NCBI RefSeq assembly: GCF_001678845.1
Contig: NZ_MAIQ01000001.1
Coordinates: 271,146-335,145 of the forward strand
Length of the DNA: 64,000 bases
Direction of reading: 5' to 3'
Origin: Christensenella intestinihominis
GTDB taxonomy: Bacteria; Bacillota; Clostridia; Christensenellales; Christensenellaceae
The notes below the pieces were generated by a model. It had not been told where the DNA came from and ran no database searches. It saw only the letters and a list, made by a program, of their open reading frames with translations. Made by a program: the position numbers and the translations under genes. Below, piece after piece: positions 54,937 through 63,912 of the stretch (position 1 is the first letter of the stretch; every line of letters starts with the position of its first letter).

Positions 54937-56220
54937 TCAACCTTCAAAGCGAATTGCCGCGGACTGCGCGTGTGCGTCAAGTCCTTCCGCCTGTGCAAAG
55001 GCCTCCACCTTGCGGAAAACCTTTTCAAATTCTTCCTTAGAATAGTATATCACACTGGATTTCTTTTGAAAATCGTCTACATTAAGCGGCGAGGAGAACC
55101 GTGCCGTCCCGTTTGTCGGAAGCACATGGTTCGTGCCCGCGAAATAATCGCCGAGCGGTTCCGGCGAATATTCGCCTAAAAAGATAGAACCTGCATTCCT
55201 GATTTTCGGCAGCAGGGCCTGCGGGTCCTCCGTACAAATTTCAAGATGCTCGGGGGCAATCCGGTTTGCTGTCTCCACTGCTTCATCAAGCGTTTCCGCC
55301 ACAATAATCGTTCCATAATTTTCCAGTGACTTCAGGACAATATCCTTTTTCGGCAGCAGCTCCGCCTGCCGTATGATTTCTGTGCGGACCGCTTCCGCTT
55401 TTTCCCTGCTGACCGTCACAAGCATACAGGCCGCAAGCTCGTCGTGCTCCGCCTGTGAAAGAAAATCCGCGGCGATGTAACGCTCATTTGCATGATCGTC
55501 TGCGATTACCAGCACTTCGGACGGCCCGGCAATCATATCGATTCCAACCTGCCCATACACGCTCTTTTTCGCGAGCGCGACATAAATATTGCCCGGGCCC
55601 GTAATTTTATCCATACGCGGAACGCTTTCCGTCCCATAAGCAAAAGCGGCGATTGCCTGCGCGCCGCCCATTTTGAAAATTTTGTGCGCACCCGCGATTT
55701 TTGCCGCCGCAATTGTCACCGGATTCACCTTTCCTCCCTGTGCGGGTGTTGCGACAAAGATATTGGTAACTCCAGCGCATTTTGCAGGAATGATATTCAT
55801 CAGGACACTCGACGGATAGGCAGCCTTTCCGCCCGGGACATATACGCCGGCATATTCAACCGGCAAATACAGCTGTCCCAAATATTTTCCGTCTTTTTCT
55901 ATAAACCAATTTTCCCGCCGCTGGCGGTTATGGAATTCCTCGATATTTTCCGCTGCTTCCCTCATTACGGTAAGCAGTGAGGAGTCAACCGACCCGAAGG
56001 CCCGGTTGATTTCTTCCTCCGTAACCATGAGGTTGTTTGCATTTGCTTCAAAACCGTCAAAACGTGCAATATAGGAGAAAAGGGCCTGGTCGCCTTTTTC
56101 CCGCACGTTTTCCAGCACTTCGTCGACAATTTTTTGCTGACCGGAGTAGTCCGTATTTGCGCGTTCCATCAAACGCTTTTTAATGGAATCCGTTTCTTTC
56201 GCCGAAAGTACAGGCAGCAT
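54937..56220 (-). CDS. hisD: Histidinol dehydrogenase
   Basis: Zinc enzyme that oxidises histidinol to histidine in two NAD-dependent steps; 427 residues. Signature stretches include VPGGKAAYPSSVLMN, GPGNIYVALAKK, IAGPSEVLVIAD and SQAEHDELA. The ATG at 56218-56220, 1 bp after the hisG stop, has GGAGG 9 bases upstream. Confidence 0.97.
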   Translation of the reverse strand: MLPVLSAKETDSIKKRLMERANTDYSGQQKIVDEVLENVREKGDQALFSYIARFDGFEANANNLMVTEEEINRAFGSVDSSLLTVMREAAENIEEFHNRQRRENWFIEKDGKYLGQLYLPVEYAGVYVPGGKAAYPSSVLMNIIPAKCAGVTNIFVATPAQGGKVNPVTIAAAKIAGAHKIFKMGGAQAIAAFAYGTESVPRMDKITGPGNIYVALAKKSVYGQVGIDMIAGPSEVLVIADDHANERYIAADFLSQAEHDELAACMLVTVSREKAEAVRTEIIRQAELLPKKDIVLKSLENYGTIIVAETLDEAVETANRIAPEHLEICTEDPQALLPKIRNAGSIFLGEYSPEPLGDYFAGTNHVLPTNGTARFSSPLNVDDFQKKSSVIYYSKEEFEKVFRKVEAFAQAEGLDAHAQSAAIRFEG

Positions 56221-56221
56221 A

Positions 56222-56854
56222 TCACATATCCTCCAGTGCAATTTTCATTTTTTCAATGAGCGGCTGGATTTTTTCCGCTTTGGTTTTCAGGCTTACCTGG
56301 TTCACCACAAGACGCGCGCTGATATCGCATACCTCTTCCAGGATGGTAAGGCCGTTTTCGCGAATCGTGGTCCCGCTCTCCACGATATCCACGATGACGT
56401 CCGAAAGATCGAGGATCGGCGCAAGCTCGATACTGCCGTTCAGCTTGATAATCTCGATTCCTTCGCCTTTTTCGTCGTAATACATTTTGGCAATCCGCGG
56501 ATATTTCGTTGCAACCCGCGTAATATTGGATGTAATGCGTTCCTTCTGCTCTGGGTAGCCCGCCACGCATACCTTGCATTTCCCGCATTTAAGGTCAAGC
56601 ATCTCATAAAGGGGAAGGCCCTCTTCAAGCAGCGTATCCTTTCCCGCAATACCGATATCCGCCACGCCCCGGTACACATATACGGGGACGTCGGAAGGCT
56701 TTACAAGCACAAAACGCAATTCATTTTTCTTATCATAAACGACCAGCTTACGCGTATCTTCCCGCAGCTGGGACGTATCGATTCCGCATTTGGAAAACAA
56801 TTCGATTGCAAATTTTGCCAGCCTGCCCTTGGCAAGCGCAATTGTCAGCTCCAT
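56222..56854 (-). CDS. hisG: ATP phosphoribosyltransferase, short form
   Basis: First and committed step of histidine synthesis. At 210 residues it is the short HisG that lacks the C-terminal histidine-sensing domain and needs HisZ. It shows the family start LTIALAKGRLAK and the PRPP-loop region DVIVDIVESGTTIRENGL. HisZ is encoded 2 bp upstream. Confidence 0.97.
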   Translation of the reverse strand: MELTIALAKGRLAKFAIELFSKCGIDTSQLREDTRKLVVYDKKNELRFVLVKPSDVPVYVYRGVADIGIAGKDTLLEEGLPLYEMLDLKCGKCKVCVAGYPEQKERITSNITRVATKYPRIAKMYYDEKGEGIEIIKLNGSIELAPILDLSDVIVDIVESGTTIRENGLTILEEVCDISARLVVNQVSLKTKAEKIQPLIEKMKIALEDM

Positions 56855-56856
56855 AT

Positions 56857-58023
56857 TTATTTCGCCCTCCCGTTAAAATCCACAACCTCAAAGCATGCAG
56901 GATCATAAGCGCTTCCGTTGAGTTCAAGAATTACCTGCTTTCCCTGCCCCCGCAGCTCCTGCGCATAAGCAAACGCCTGCCGCAGCATGTTCCTGTCCGC
57001 ACGTATGACCATCGTCTTTCCAAACGCCCGCGGCAGTTTTCCCTGCCGTTCCAGCACGACAAGCAGTTCTTTTACGCCCATTGCAAAGCCTGTCGCCGGA
57101 GCATCCGTGCCAAACTCGCGCAGCAGCTCGTCATAACGTCCGCCCGAAAGGATCGGCATCCCGATTCCATCCGATATTCCACGGAAAATAATCCCCGAGT
57201 AATAATTGAAATTGTTGAGGATACCAAAATCAATCGACAGGTAATCCTCGTATCCGAACCCGCAAAGGATATCGAACACCTCGCGGATATTTTCAACCGC
57301 CTTACGGCATTCTTCACTTTTTGCGAGCGCTTCCGCTTTTGCGAGCGCTTCCCTTCCGCCGAACAAGCCGCCGAGCTCCAAAAGCGCTTTCTTTTTGGAC
57401 GCTTCCATATTAAGGCGGGAAAGCTCATATTCCAATTCGACATTATTCTTGGTATCCACCAGTAAACGGATACGTTCCGTTTGTTCCTCGTCAAGCCCGC
57501 TTCCTTCGATTAACCCCTTGAAATAGGCTACCTGCCCAAGCTCTATCTTGAAGCCGTCAAGACCAATTTTCCGCAGGGTGCCAATTGCAAGCGCAATTAC
57601 CTCCGCGTCCGCATCCGCTCCCCGTTTCCCGATCAGTTCCACCCCGGCCTGTGTGAATTCTGTCTTTCCGGCGATTCCGCGGTTGAAGAAGCCAAAGGCA
57701 TTTTGTATATAGCACAGGCGCAACACTTCCTGCCGGGCGAGAAGCTTCGTTGCAGCCGCCCGTGCAATCGGCCCGGTGAGATCGGGACGCAGCGCGAGTA
57801 TCCTTCCCTTCTGGTCAAAAAATTTCATCATGTTTTCCTGAACATACGGCACGGAGTCATGCATAAATACTTCATAATATTCAAAGGACGGGGTTTCGAT
57901 TTCGTTATACCCGTTTTTCAGGAAACTATCCCTTATCTCATTTTCTATTTTCCTTTTTGCCGCGCACTCTTCCGGCAGATAATCCCACGCTCCTGCGGGA
58001 ACTTGTGTTTTCAGTTGTTTCAT
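56857..58023 (-). CDS. hisZ: ATP phosphoribosyltransferase regulatory subunit
   Basis: Histidyl-tRNA synthetase-like protein without the anticodon domain that complexes with short HisG and carries histidine feedback. The 388-residue protein resembles class II catalytic cores (ALRPDLTGPIARA; LPEECAAKRKIEN) but is shorter than HisS. First gene of the his operon. It is distinguished from true hisS at 20611 by context and length. Confidence 0.94.
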   Translation of the reverse strand: MKQLKTQVPAGAWDYLPEECAAKRKIENEIRDSFLKNGYNEIETPSFEYYEVFMHDSVPYVQENMMKFFDQKGRILALRPDLTGPIARAAATKLLARQEVLRLCYIQNAFGFFNRGIAGKTEFTQAGVELIGKRGADADAEVIALAIGTLRKIGLDGFKIELGQVAYFKGLIEGSGLDEEQTERIRLLVDTKNNVELEYELSRLNMEASKKKALLELGGLFGGREALAKAEALAKSEECRKAVENIREVFDILCGFGYEDYLSIDFGILNNFNYYSGIIFRGISDGIGMPILSGGRYDELLREFGTDAPATGFAMGVKELLVVLERQGKLPRAFGKTMVIRADRNMLRQAFAYAQELRGQGKQVILELNGSAYDPACFEVVDFNGRAK

Positions 58024-58047
58024 CCTGCATCCATTCCTTCGATAATT

Positions 58048-58065
58048 TAGCGTAGTAAATCGCTA
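58048..58065. promoter_or_regulatory. Operator-like palindrome at the his promoter
   Basis: Inverted repeat TAGCG-N8-CGCTA lying just downstream of the predicted his start site (near 58069). It is a good position for a repressor. A TrpR-like HisR/YerC regulator is one possibility from what is known of Firmicutes his operons; I cannot confirm its motif. Confidence 0.5.
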
Positions 58066-58075
58066 TCACGTTACT

Positions 58076-58104
58076 ATAATAATATAAACAATTCTTCCTG
58101 TCAA
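58076..58104 (-). promoter_or_regulatory. Promoter for the his operon
   Basis: Minus strand TTGACA (58099-58104), 17-bp spacer, TATTAT (58076-58081). No T-box is seen in the 45-nt leader. Confidence 0.85.
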
Positions 58105-58112
58105 GCAACAAC

Positions 58113-60122
58113 TTAATTTAAAGCAATCTCAATTAATTTCCGGCCCAGCTGTTCGCGCGCTATAGCGGTTACGGCCGCATACTCCTGCCCGCCCGATTTT
58201 TTCAGCTGTGCAAGCACGTCGCGCGTCCGCACGAGAAGGCCCATATCCGTAATAAGGTTTGCCACCTTCAGCGTTCCGGCCCCGTGCTGGCGTGTTCCAA
58301 GGACGTCGCCCGTTCCCCGGAGCTGCATATCCTTTTCCGCAATTTCAAATCCATCGCTGCTTGAAACAAGGACGCGCAGCCGTTCATACGCGTTCTGGTG
58401 ATCGGAAACAAGGAAGCAATATGACTGCTGCCCCCCACGGCCGACACGGCCCCGGAGCTGGTGAAGCTGAGCGAGTCCAAAACGTTCTGCGTTCATAACC
58501 GCCATGACCGTCGCGTTCGGGACATTGATCCCGACCTCGATTACCGTGGTGGACACCAGAATCTGCAGCGTCCCGCGGGAAAAATCCTCCATGATTTTCT
58601 GCTTTTCGGCATTTTTTAGTTTTCCGTGAATCAACGCCATCCGCACACCGGGATAACATTCCTGCAGCTCGTCAAACATCTGCCTGGCCGATTTTGCTTC
58701 CATGCCCTCGCTGTCCTCAATCAGCGGGCACACGATATAGGCCTGCCTGCCAAGGGAAACTTCATTTTTGATAAAGCCGATCATGTCGTTATACTTACTG
58801 CCGTGGATCAGGTACGTTTTTATTTCCTTACGGCCGGGTGGAAGCTCGTCAACGATGGAAATATCCGTATGCCCAAACAAAACGAGTGAAAGCGTGCGCG
58901 GGATGGGAGTTGCCGACATAATCAGCGTGTGTACGTCCTGCTGCCCGCCGGAAAGGGCGGCGCGCTGCTTTACCCCGAATCGGTGCTGTTCATCCGTAAT
59001 AATCAGCCCGAGATTCCTGAAAACAAGGTCCCCGTATAAAAGCGCATGTGTTCCAATCACAATTTTCCCGGAACCGTTTTCAATTTTTTCGCGCAATTCA
59101 TTTTTTTTCTTTGCCGTGAGCGCGCCCGTCAGGCAGACGACCTCGTCTTCGGGAAACAGTTTCACGGCCGTCTCATAATGCTGCTGCGCTAAAAGTTCGG
59201 TTGGCGCCATCAGGATGCTCTGGTATCCGTTCCTGCGCATGCAATCCATGGCAAAAAATGCAATTACTGTTTTGCCGCTTCCCACATCGCCCTGAACAAG
59301 GCGGCTCATTGCCTGCTCCCCTGTAAAATCTTTTACAATATCCTGCATGACGCGCTTCTGCGCCCCTGTCAATTCAAAGGGCAGACGCTCCGCAAACGCC
59401 TCGATAGGAACGGATTTTATCCGCATCCGGTTCTTGGAACGCTTTTCTTCCCCGAGCAACTCCAGCATTCTGTTGAATACAAGAAGTTCATCAAATATGA
59501 TTCGCAAGCGGGCTTTTTCCGCATGCTCGGGCGTATTTGGAAAATGGACTTCTTTCAAGGCTTCTTTCAGGCCCGGAAGCCTATTCTTCCGGAGAAAATC
59601 ATCGGAATAGGGCTCCGTGAGTTCTATGGCGTGCAACGCTTCGCGCAGGAATTTGCGAAGCATATTCTGCGTAAGGCCCGCCGTAAGCGGATAGATCGGT
59701 AAAAAGGCTTCCTTAGGCCTCTTGAAATAAAGCTCAGGCGAAGAAATGCGAACCTTGCCGAATTTCTGTTCCAGCTTTCCATAAATGTAGATCGTATTTC
59801 CCTGGGCAATATTATTTTTAATATAAAATTGATTGAAAATATCGACGTTCGCAATTCCCGTTCCGTCCGACACCTGAAAGGACGTAATTTCCAGCCGGTA
59901 CCTGGGCCGTTTAACCTGCGGCTGCGAGAGTATCCTCACCTCAAAAAAAGCGGTTTCCCCAAAGCTGACGTCACGGATTTTCCTGCAAGTCGAGAAATCT
60001 TTATAAGTGCGCGGCAAATAGTAAAGCAAATCCCTGATTGTTGAAATTTCTACCTTCTGCAAAATTTTCGCTGTCTTCTCGCCCACCCCGGAAAGGCAGC
60101 GAACCGATTCGTTCAGTTGCAT
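58113..60122 (-). CDS. recG: ATP-dependent DNA helicase RecG
   Basis: Branch-migration helicase for stalled forks and junctions. The 669-residue protein has the N-terminal wedge/OB domain (FFEVRILSQPQVKRPRY), Walker A GDVGSGKT, DEQH box (ITDEQHRFGVKQR), MSATPIPRTL and the C-terminal QLRGRVGRG. It lies 69 bp after fakA, in the conserved asp23-fakA-recG order. A terminator precedes it. Confidence 0.96.
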   Translation of the reverse strand: MQLNESVRCLSGVGEKTAKILQKVEISTIRDLLYYLPRTYKDFSTCRKIRDVSFGETAFFEVRILSQPQVKRPRYRLEITSFQVSDGTGIANVDIFNQFYIKNNIAQGNTIYIYGKLEQKFGKVRISSPELYFKRPKEAFLPIYPLTAGLTQNMLRKFLREALHAIELTEPYSDDFLRKNRLPGLKEALKEVHFPNTPEHAEKARLRIIFDELLVFNRMLELLGEEKRSKNRMRIKSVPIEAFAERLPFELTGAQKRVMQDIVKDFTGEQAMSRLVQGDVGSGKTVIAFFAMDCMRRNGYQSILMAPTELLAQQHYETAVKLFPEDEVVCLTGALTAKKKNELREKIENGSGKIVIGTHALLYGDLVFRNLGLIITDEQHRFGVKQRAALSGGQQDVHTLIMSATPIPRTLSLVLFGHTDISIVDELPPGRKEIKTYLIHGSKYNDMIGFIKNEVSLGRQAYIVCPLIEDSEGMEAKSARQMFDELQECYPGVRMALIHGKLKNAEKQKIMEDFSRGTLQILVSTTVIEVGINVPNATVMAVMNAERFGLAQLHQLRGRVGRGGQQSYCFLVSDHQNAYERLRVLVSSSDGFEIAEKDMQLRGTGDVLGTRQHGAGTLKVANLITDMGLLVRTRDVLAQLKKSGGQEYAAVTAIAREQLGRKLIEIALN

Positions 60123-60149
60123 TTACGCTCCGTCCTTCTCCTTGAAAAG

Positions 60150-60176
60150 AAAAAAAGCCGACTACACGCCGGCTTC
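60150..60176 (-). terminator. Terminator between fakA and recG
   Basis: Minus strand arms AGCCG/CGGCT (60170-60174 with 60156-60160, a little longer if one mismatch is allowed) followed by seven Ts. Only about 28 bases separate its end from the recG start codon. Confidence 0.72.
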
Positions 60177-60191
60177 TATCACAAAACCATA

Positions 60192-61838
60192 TTATTCCAC
60201 CGAAATAATGTATGGATAGACCGGCTGCCCGCCATAGTGCACTTCTACGTCACAGTCCGGAAATGCCCCCGCGCACAGTGACTCCAATTCACCGGCCTGG
60301 TTTTCATCCGCATTTTCTCCATAATAAATGGTAACCAGCTCCGAATCCTCGTCCGCCATCTTTTCCAGCAACTCTTTAAACACGGATTTAAGGTCGGTCC
60401 CGTTTGCAACGATATCGCTTTCGGAAATGCCGATCAGGTCATCCCGTTTAATGGTATTGCCGTTCATTTTTGTATCGCGCACCGCATGGGTAATGAGCCC
60501 TGTTTTGACTTCCCCGATTACCCTGTCCATACGCTTTACATTCGTTTCGATATCGGCCTCCGGATCGTAGGCGACAGCCGCGGCGATTCCCTGGGGAATC
60601 GATTTCGTTTTGAGCACCACCACGTTTTTATCGCTCATTTCCGCCGCCTGTTCCGCGGCCAGAATGATATTTTTATTATTCGGGAGTACGATAATGTTGT
60701 TTGAAGGCGCATCCTCGACCGCCCGCAGGATGTCGTCTGTGGATGGATTCATGGATTGCCCGCCTTCTACAAAAGCCTCAATTTGCCAATCCTGGAAAAT
60801 AGTCCGGATTCCATCGCCTGCCGTAACCGCCACCACCGCAATTTGCTTCAACTCCTTCTGCCCGGGAACGTCAATATCCGGGGCGAGCTCGGAAAGCTCC
60901 CTGTGCTGCTCACGCATATTATCGATCTTGATGTGGCTGAGCTCTCCCAAAATCTGTGCATATTGCAGGGCAAGCCCCGGCTCATTCGTATGGACGTGGG
61001 TCTTCACAAGGGAAAGGTCCCCGACCACCAATACGCAATCCCCAATCTTTGCCAGATTGCTCCGGTAGGTGTCAATATCCCGTTCCTTTACTTCGGGATA
61101 AAGGTTCTTGATGAAAAATTCCGTACAATAGCCAAACTGGATATCTTCCTTATCCGCATCGAGATTCGTAAAATCTACCACGACCCCTTTGGAATCCAAA
61201 ATGTTCTCGGAATCCACTTCCACACCGTCGAGAACGGCCTTAAGCCCCATTACAATGGCAAGGAAACCCGCGCCGCCGGCGTCTACGACTCCCGCCTCTT
61301 TCAGGACCGGAAGCTGCTCCGGGGTTTCTTTCAGGGCTTTTTCCCCTTCCTGGATTACATATTCAAGCTGTGCGTACAGGTCGTCCGATTTCCCGGCCAT
61401 AAGCTCGGCCGCTTCCGCCATTTTGGTCGCAACCGTGAGGATTGTTCCCTCCTTGGGCTTCATAACGGCTTTATAGGCATAATCAACGCCATTGCGGAAG
61501 GCCGCCGCAAATACAGAAGTATCGACCTTGCCGTCTGCTTTTGAAAGCGTATCCGCAAACCCGGCAAAAATCTGCGACAGGATAACGCCGGAGTTTCCCC
61601 GCGCGCCCTTCAGCGCCCCAAGGCTCAGCCCCTGAACAATGGCTTTCATATCCGACGGGTCCGCCGCCGCCACTTCCTTGGCCGCTGAAATCATTGTAAG
61701 CGACATATTGGTTCCCGTATCGCCGTCCGGCACGGGAAATACATTGAGCGCGTCAAGCGCGTCTTTGTTTTTTTCAAGGGTAGCGGCAGCCCCAATAATC
61801 ATGTCCTTAAATTGCTGCCCATCCAGCAGTTCGATCAA
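60192..61838 (-). CDS. fakA: Fatty acid kinase FakA (DAK2/YloV family)
   Basis: Kinase that, with a FakB fatty-acid-binding protein, phosphorylates exogenous fatty acids. The 548-residue protein has the N-terminal DAK2/DhaL nucleotide domain (NVFPVPDGDTGTNMSLT; GARGNSGVILSQ) and a long C-terminal DegV-like-fold domain. I placed the start at the TTG 61836-61838, with AAGGGGG 8 bases upstream, giving the family-typical LIELLDGQQFKDMI. FakB is not in this window. Confidence 0.93.
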   Translation of the reverse strand: MIELLDGQQFKDMIIGAAATLEKNKDALDALNVFPVPDGDTGTNMSLTMISAAKEVAAADPSDMKAIVQGLSLGALKGARGNSGVILSQIFAGFADTLSKADGKVDTSVFAAAFRNGVDYAYKAVMKPKEGTILTVATKMAEAAELMAGKSDDLYAQLEYVIQEGEKALKETPEQLPVLKEAGVVDAGGAGFLAIVMGLKAVLDGVEVDSENILDSKGVVVDFTNLDADKEDIQFGYCTEFFIKNLYPEVKERDIDTYRSNLAKIGDCVLVVGDLSLVKTHVHTNEPGLALQYAQILGELSHIKIDNMREQHRELSELAPDIDVPGQKELKQIAVVAVTAGDGIRTIFQDWQIEAFVEGGQSMNPSTDDILRAVEDAPSNNIIVLPNNKNIILAAEQAAEMSDKNVVVLKTKSIPQGIAAAVAYDPEADIETNVKRMDRVIGEVKTGLITHAVRDTKMNGNTIKRDDLIGISESDIVANGTDLKSVFKELLEKMADEDSELVTIYYGENADENQAGELESLCAGAFPDCDVEVHYGGQPVYPYIISVE

Positions 61839-61851
61839 TTCGAGTTCCCCC

Positions 61852-62205
61852 TTAGATTTGAATCCCCTGTACAATAATATCTACGCTTTGTACGTTGAGG
61901 CCCGTTTCCTTTTCAATTGAATATTTTACTTTATCAATAATATTTTCCGCAACCGCCGACAACGAAACACCGTATTTCACCGTAATATACAGCTCAACGA
62001 TAATATTTTCGGAGCCGTCCGTCTTGATCCGTACGCCCTTTTGCAGGTTATCGCCTTTAAACAGATTGGAAATCATTTCCGTAATGTTTTTCTGCGACAT
62101 TCCAACAAGGCCATAGCACTCAAGCGCGCTGTATCCTGCAATCGACGCAATATAGTCTTCCGTATAGGTTACCGTTCCCAAATCGACCTTTAAACTTGCA
62201 CTCAT
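61852..62205 (-). CDS. Asp23/Gls24 family protein (YloU)
   Basis: A 117-residue Asp23-family envelope-stress-type protein, with GTVTYTEDYIASIAGYSALECYG at the start (in two parts) and a C-terminal VDIIVQGI. In Firmicutes it stands before fakA and may link fatty-acid or envelope stress; function unproven. GGAGG is 9 bases ahead of the ATG. Confidence 0.92.
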   Translation of the reverse strand: MSASLKVDLGTVTYTEDYIASIAGYSALECYGLVGMSQKNITEMISNLFKGDNLQKGVRIKTDGSENIIVELYITVKYGVSLSAVAENIIDKVKYSIEKETGLNVQSVDIIVQGIQI

Positions 62206-62237
62206 GAGAAAAACCTCCTAATGGTTTATTGATAATT

Positions 62238-62266
62238 ATTATATAACAACTTATTGCCAATATCAA
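62238..62266 (-). promoter_or_regulatory. Promoter for asp23-fakA-recG
   Basis: Minus strand TTGATA (62261-62266), 17-bp spacer, TATAAT (62238-62243). Confidence 0.82.
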
Positions 62267-62317
62267 TCGCCTATCCGCCTTATAGAAAGCAATTTAGCAT
62301 ACATTTCCAAAAAACCC

Positions 62318-62346
62318 TTGCATTGAGCGCCCATTAATGGTAAAAT
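62318..62346 (+). promoter_or_regulatory. Promoter for rpmB
   Basis: Plus strand TTGCAT (62318-62323), 17-bp spacer, TAAAAT (62341-62346). Divergent from the asp23 promoter. Confidence 0.75.
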
Positions 62347-62388
62347 AAACGCTGTTTGAACGTACACACCAAGAGGGAGGTGTTTTAG

Positions 62389-62580
62389 ATGGCAAAATAT
62401 TGTGAGATTTGTTCAAAAGGCGTTGTGTCCGGCAACAAAGTCAGCCACTCGCACAGAACATCCAAAAGAATTTGGGCTCCAAACGTACAGCGTGTCAGGG
62501 TCATTGAAAATGGGACTCCTACAAGAAAATACGTATGCACGCGTTGCCTTCGTTCCGGAAAAGTCGAACGCTACGTATAA
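62389..62580 (+). CDS. rpmB: Ribosomal protein bL28, zinc-binding form
   Basis: Large-subunit protein L28, 63 residues, starting AKYCEICSKGVVSGN and ending with YVCTRCLRSGKV. The CxxC pairs (Cys5, Cys8 and the C-terminal pair) make it the zinc-binding (C+) form. A GGGAGG site precedes the ATG. It is monocistronic, with its own promoter and terminator; rpmB divergent from asp23-fakA-recG is a known Firmicutes arrangement. Confidence 0.97.
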   Translation: MAKYCEICSKGVVSGNKVSHSHRTSKRIWAPNVQRVRVIENGTPTRKYVCTRCLRSGKVERYV

Positions 62581-62604
62581 TTTAAACCCGAGAAACAAAA
62601 TTTT

Positions 62605-62637
62605 GGACAGATGCAAAAGCATCTGTCCTGTTTTTTT
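62605..62637 (+). terminator. Intrinsic terminator after rpmB
   Basis: Perfect ten-pair hairpin GGACAGATGC-AAAA-GCATCTGTCC followed by TGTTTTTTT. It overlaps the last bases of thiN on the other strand. Confidence 0.93.
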
Positions 62638-63262
62638 ATTGCTTGTCTTTACAAATGAACACAAAATCATCGCTTTCAATCCTGGCATGCTCTTCCACGA
62701 AAAGATTGCTCACCCCGCGCGGCTTTTCGTTGGTAAGAAGAAGGCGTTCCAGCGGATAATAAAGACCGCGCGCAGTTACCACGGCCCGCTTGTTCATCGG
62801 AATAATCGATACGGTCTGCCCTTTTTTCCCATACAGGTCAAAGGTTCCGTTATGGAGGGTGATTTCCTGTTCGTCGTCCTCAATCGTAAGAAAAGCGCCT
62901 TTTTCAAGCGCATATTTCAGCAGCATCAAATTAGAGAGCAGATGGTCGATCCGTCCGCCCGTCGCACCAAGCAGCAATATTTCATCCGCCCCATGCTCCA
63001 CGGCCATATCCACCGCGAGCGCCGCGTCCGTTTCGTTTTTCTCCGCAGGGACTGCGGCCAAATTGCTTTTTTCACGGTAAGCCTCAAGAAGCCCCGGTTC
63101 CACGGAATCCATATCTCCTATAATAAAATCGGGAACAAGATTAAAATTTTGGAACACCCGCAGGCCGCCGTCGACCGCAATTGTTATATCCGCCTTATGG
63201 GCCGCGCGTAAGAACAGTTCACGGCCCGGTGCGAGGCCGGAAGCAACCAGCAAAGCTTTCAT
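62636..63262 (-). CDS. thiN: Thiamine pyrophosphokinase
   Basis: Transfers pyrophosphate from ATP to thiamine. The 208-residue protein has ITIAVDGGLRVF, PDFIIGDMDSVE, the KNETDAALAVDMA stretch and GATGGRIDHLLSNL, all typical of the family. The ATG at 63260-63262 lies 1 bp after the rpe stop. The rsgA-rpe-thiN order is standard in Firmicutes. Confidence 0.95.
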   Translation of the reverse strand: MKALLVASGLAPGRELFLRAAHKADITIAVDGGLRVFQNFNLVPDFIIGDMDSVEPGLLEAYREKSNLAAVPAEKNETDAALAVDMAVEHGADEILLLGATGGRIDHLLSNLMLLKYALEKGAFLTIEDDEQEITLHNGTFDLYGKKGQTVSIIPMNKRAVVTARGLYYPLERLLLTNEKPRGVSNLFVEEHARIESDDFVFICKDKQ

Positions 63263-63263
63263 T

Positions 63264-63911
63264 TTACTCGCCCCGCAAGGTGCGCACCGCCAGCGCCGGG
63301 TCATCCGCGCCAAACACCGCGCTGCCCGCAACAAGAACGGTTGCCCCTGCCTCCCGGAGCTGTGCACAATTTTTCATGTCCACACCGCCGTCCACCTCGA
63401 TATCGATTTCCTTCCCTGCCGCGTCGATCATCGCGCGAAGGTCGGCAACCTTCTGCATGACCGCCGGAATGAAGCTCTGCCCGCCATAGCCCGGGTTTAC
63501 CGACATCAGCAGAATCAGGTCCACATCGTCAAGGACGTATTTCACCATTTCAAGCGGCGTGGCGGGATTCAGCACAACGCCCGGTTTTTTCCCGCACTGC
63601 GCAATTTGCTTTAATACCCTCTGCAAATGATCTGTCGCTTCCGCATGAACGGTAATAAAATCCGCTCCTGCCTCTGCAAAGCGCTCAACATAACGTTCCG
63701 GCTGCACAATCATCAAATGCACATCGAGCGGAAGCTCGCTGATGTCCTTCAGACGTGAAATCATCTGGAAGCCAAACGAAATGTTCGGGACGAACACACC
63801 GTCCATGACGTCGCAGTGCAAATAATCTGCCCCGGCGCGTTCCATCAGCCGTACGCCTTGCTCCATATTACAAAAATCTGCCGATAATAAAGAAGGTGCT
63901 ACTTTTGTCAT
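63264..63911 (-). CDS. rpe: Ribulose-phosphate 3-epimerase
   Basis: Interconverts ribulose-5-phosphate and xylulose-5-phosphate in the pentose phosphate pathway. The 215-residue barrel has APSLLSADF, DVMDGVFVPN, VHLMI and MSVNPGYGGQSF. The ATG at 63909-63911 has GGAGG about 8 bases upstream, and lies 1 bp after the rsgA stop. Confidence 0.97.
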   Translation of the reverse strand: MTKVAPSLLSADFCNMEQGVRLMERAGADYLHCDVMDGVFVPNISFGFQMISRLKDISELPLDVHLMIVQPERYVERFAEAGADFITVHAEATDHLQRVLKQIAQCGKKPGVVLNPATPLEMVKYVLDDVDLILLMSVNPGYGGQSFIPAVMQKVADLRAMIDAAGKEIDIEVDGGVDMKNCAQLREAGATVLVAGSAVFGADDPALAVRTLRGE

Positions 63912-63912
63912 A

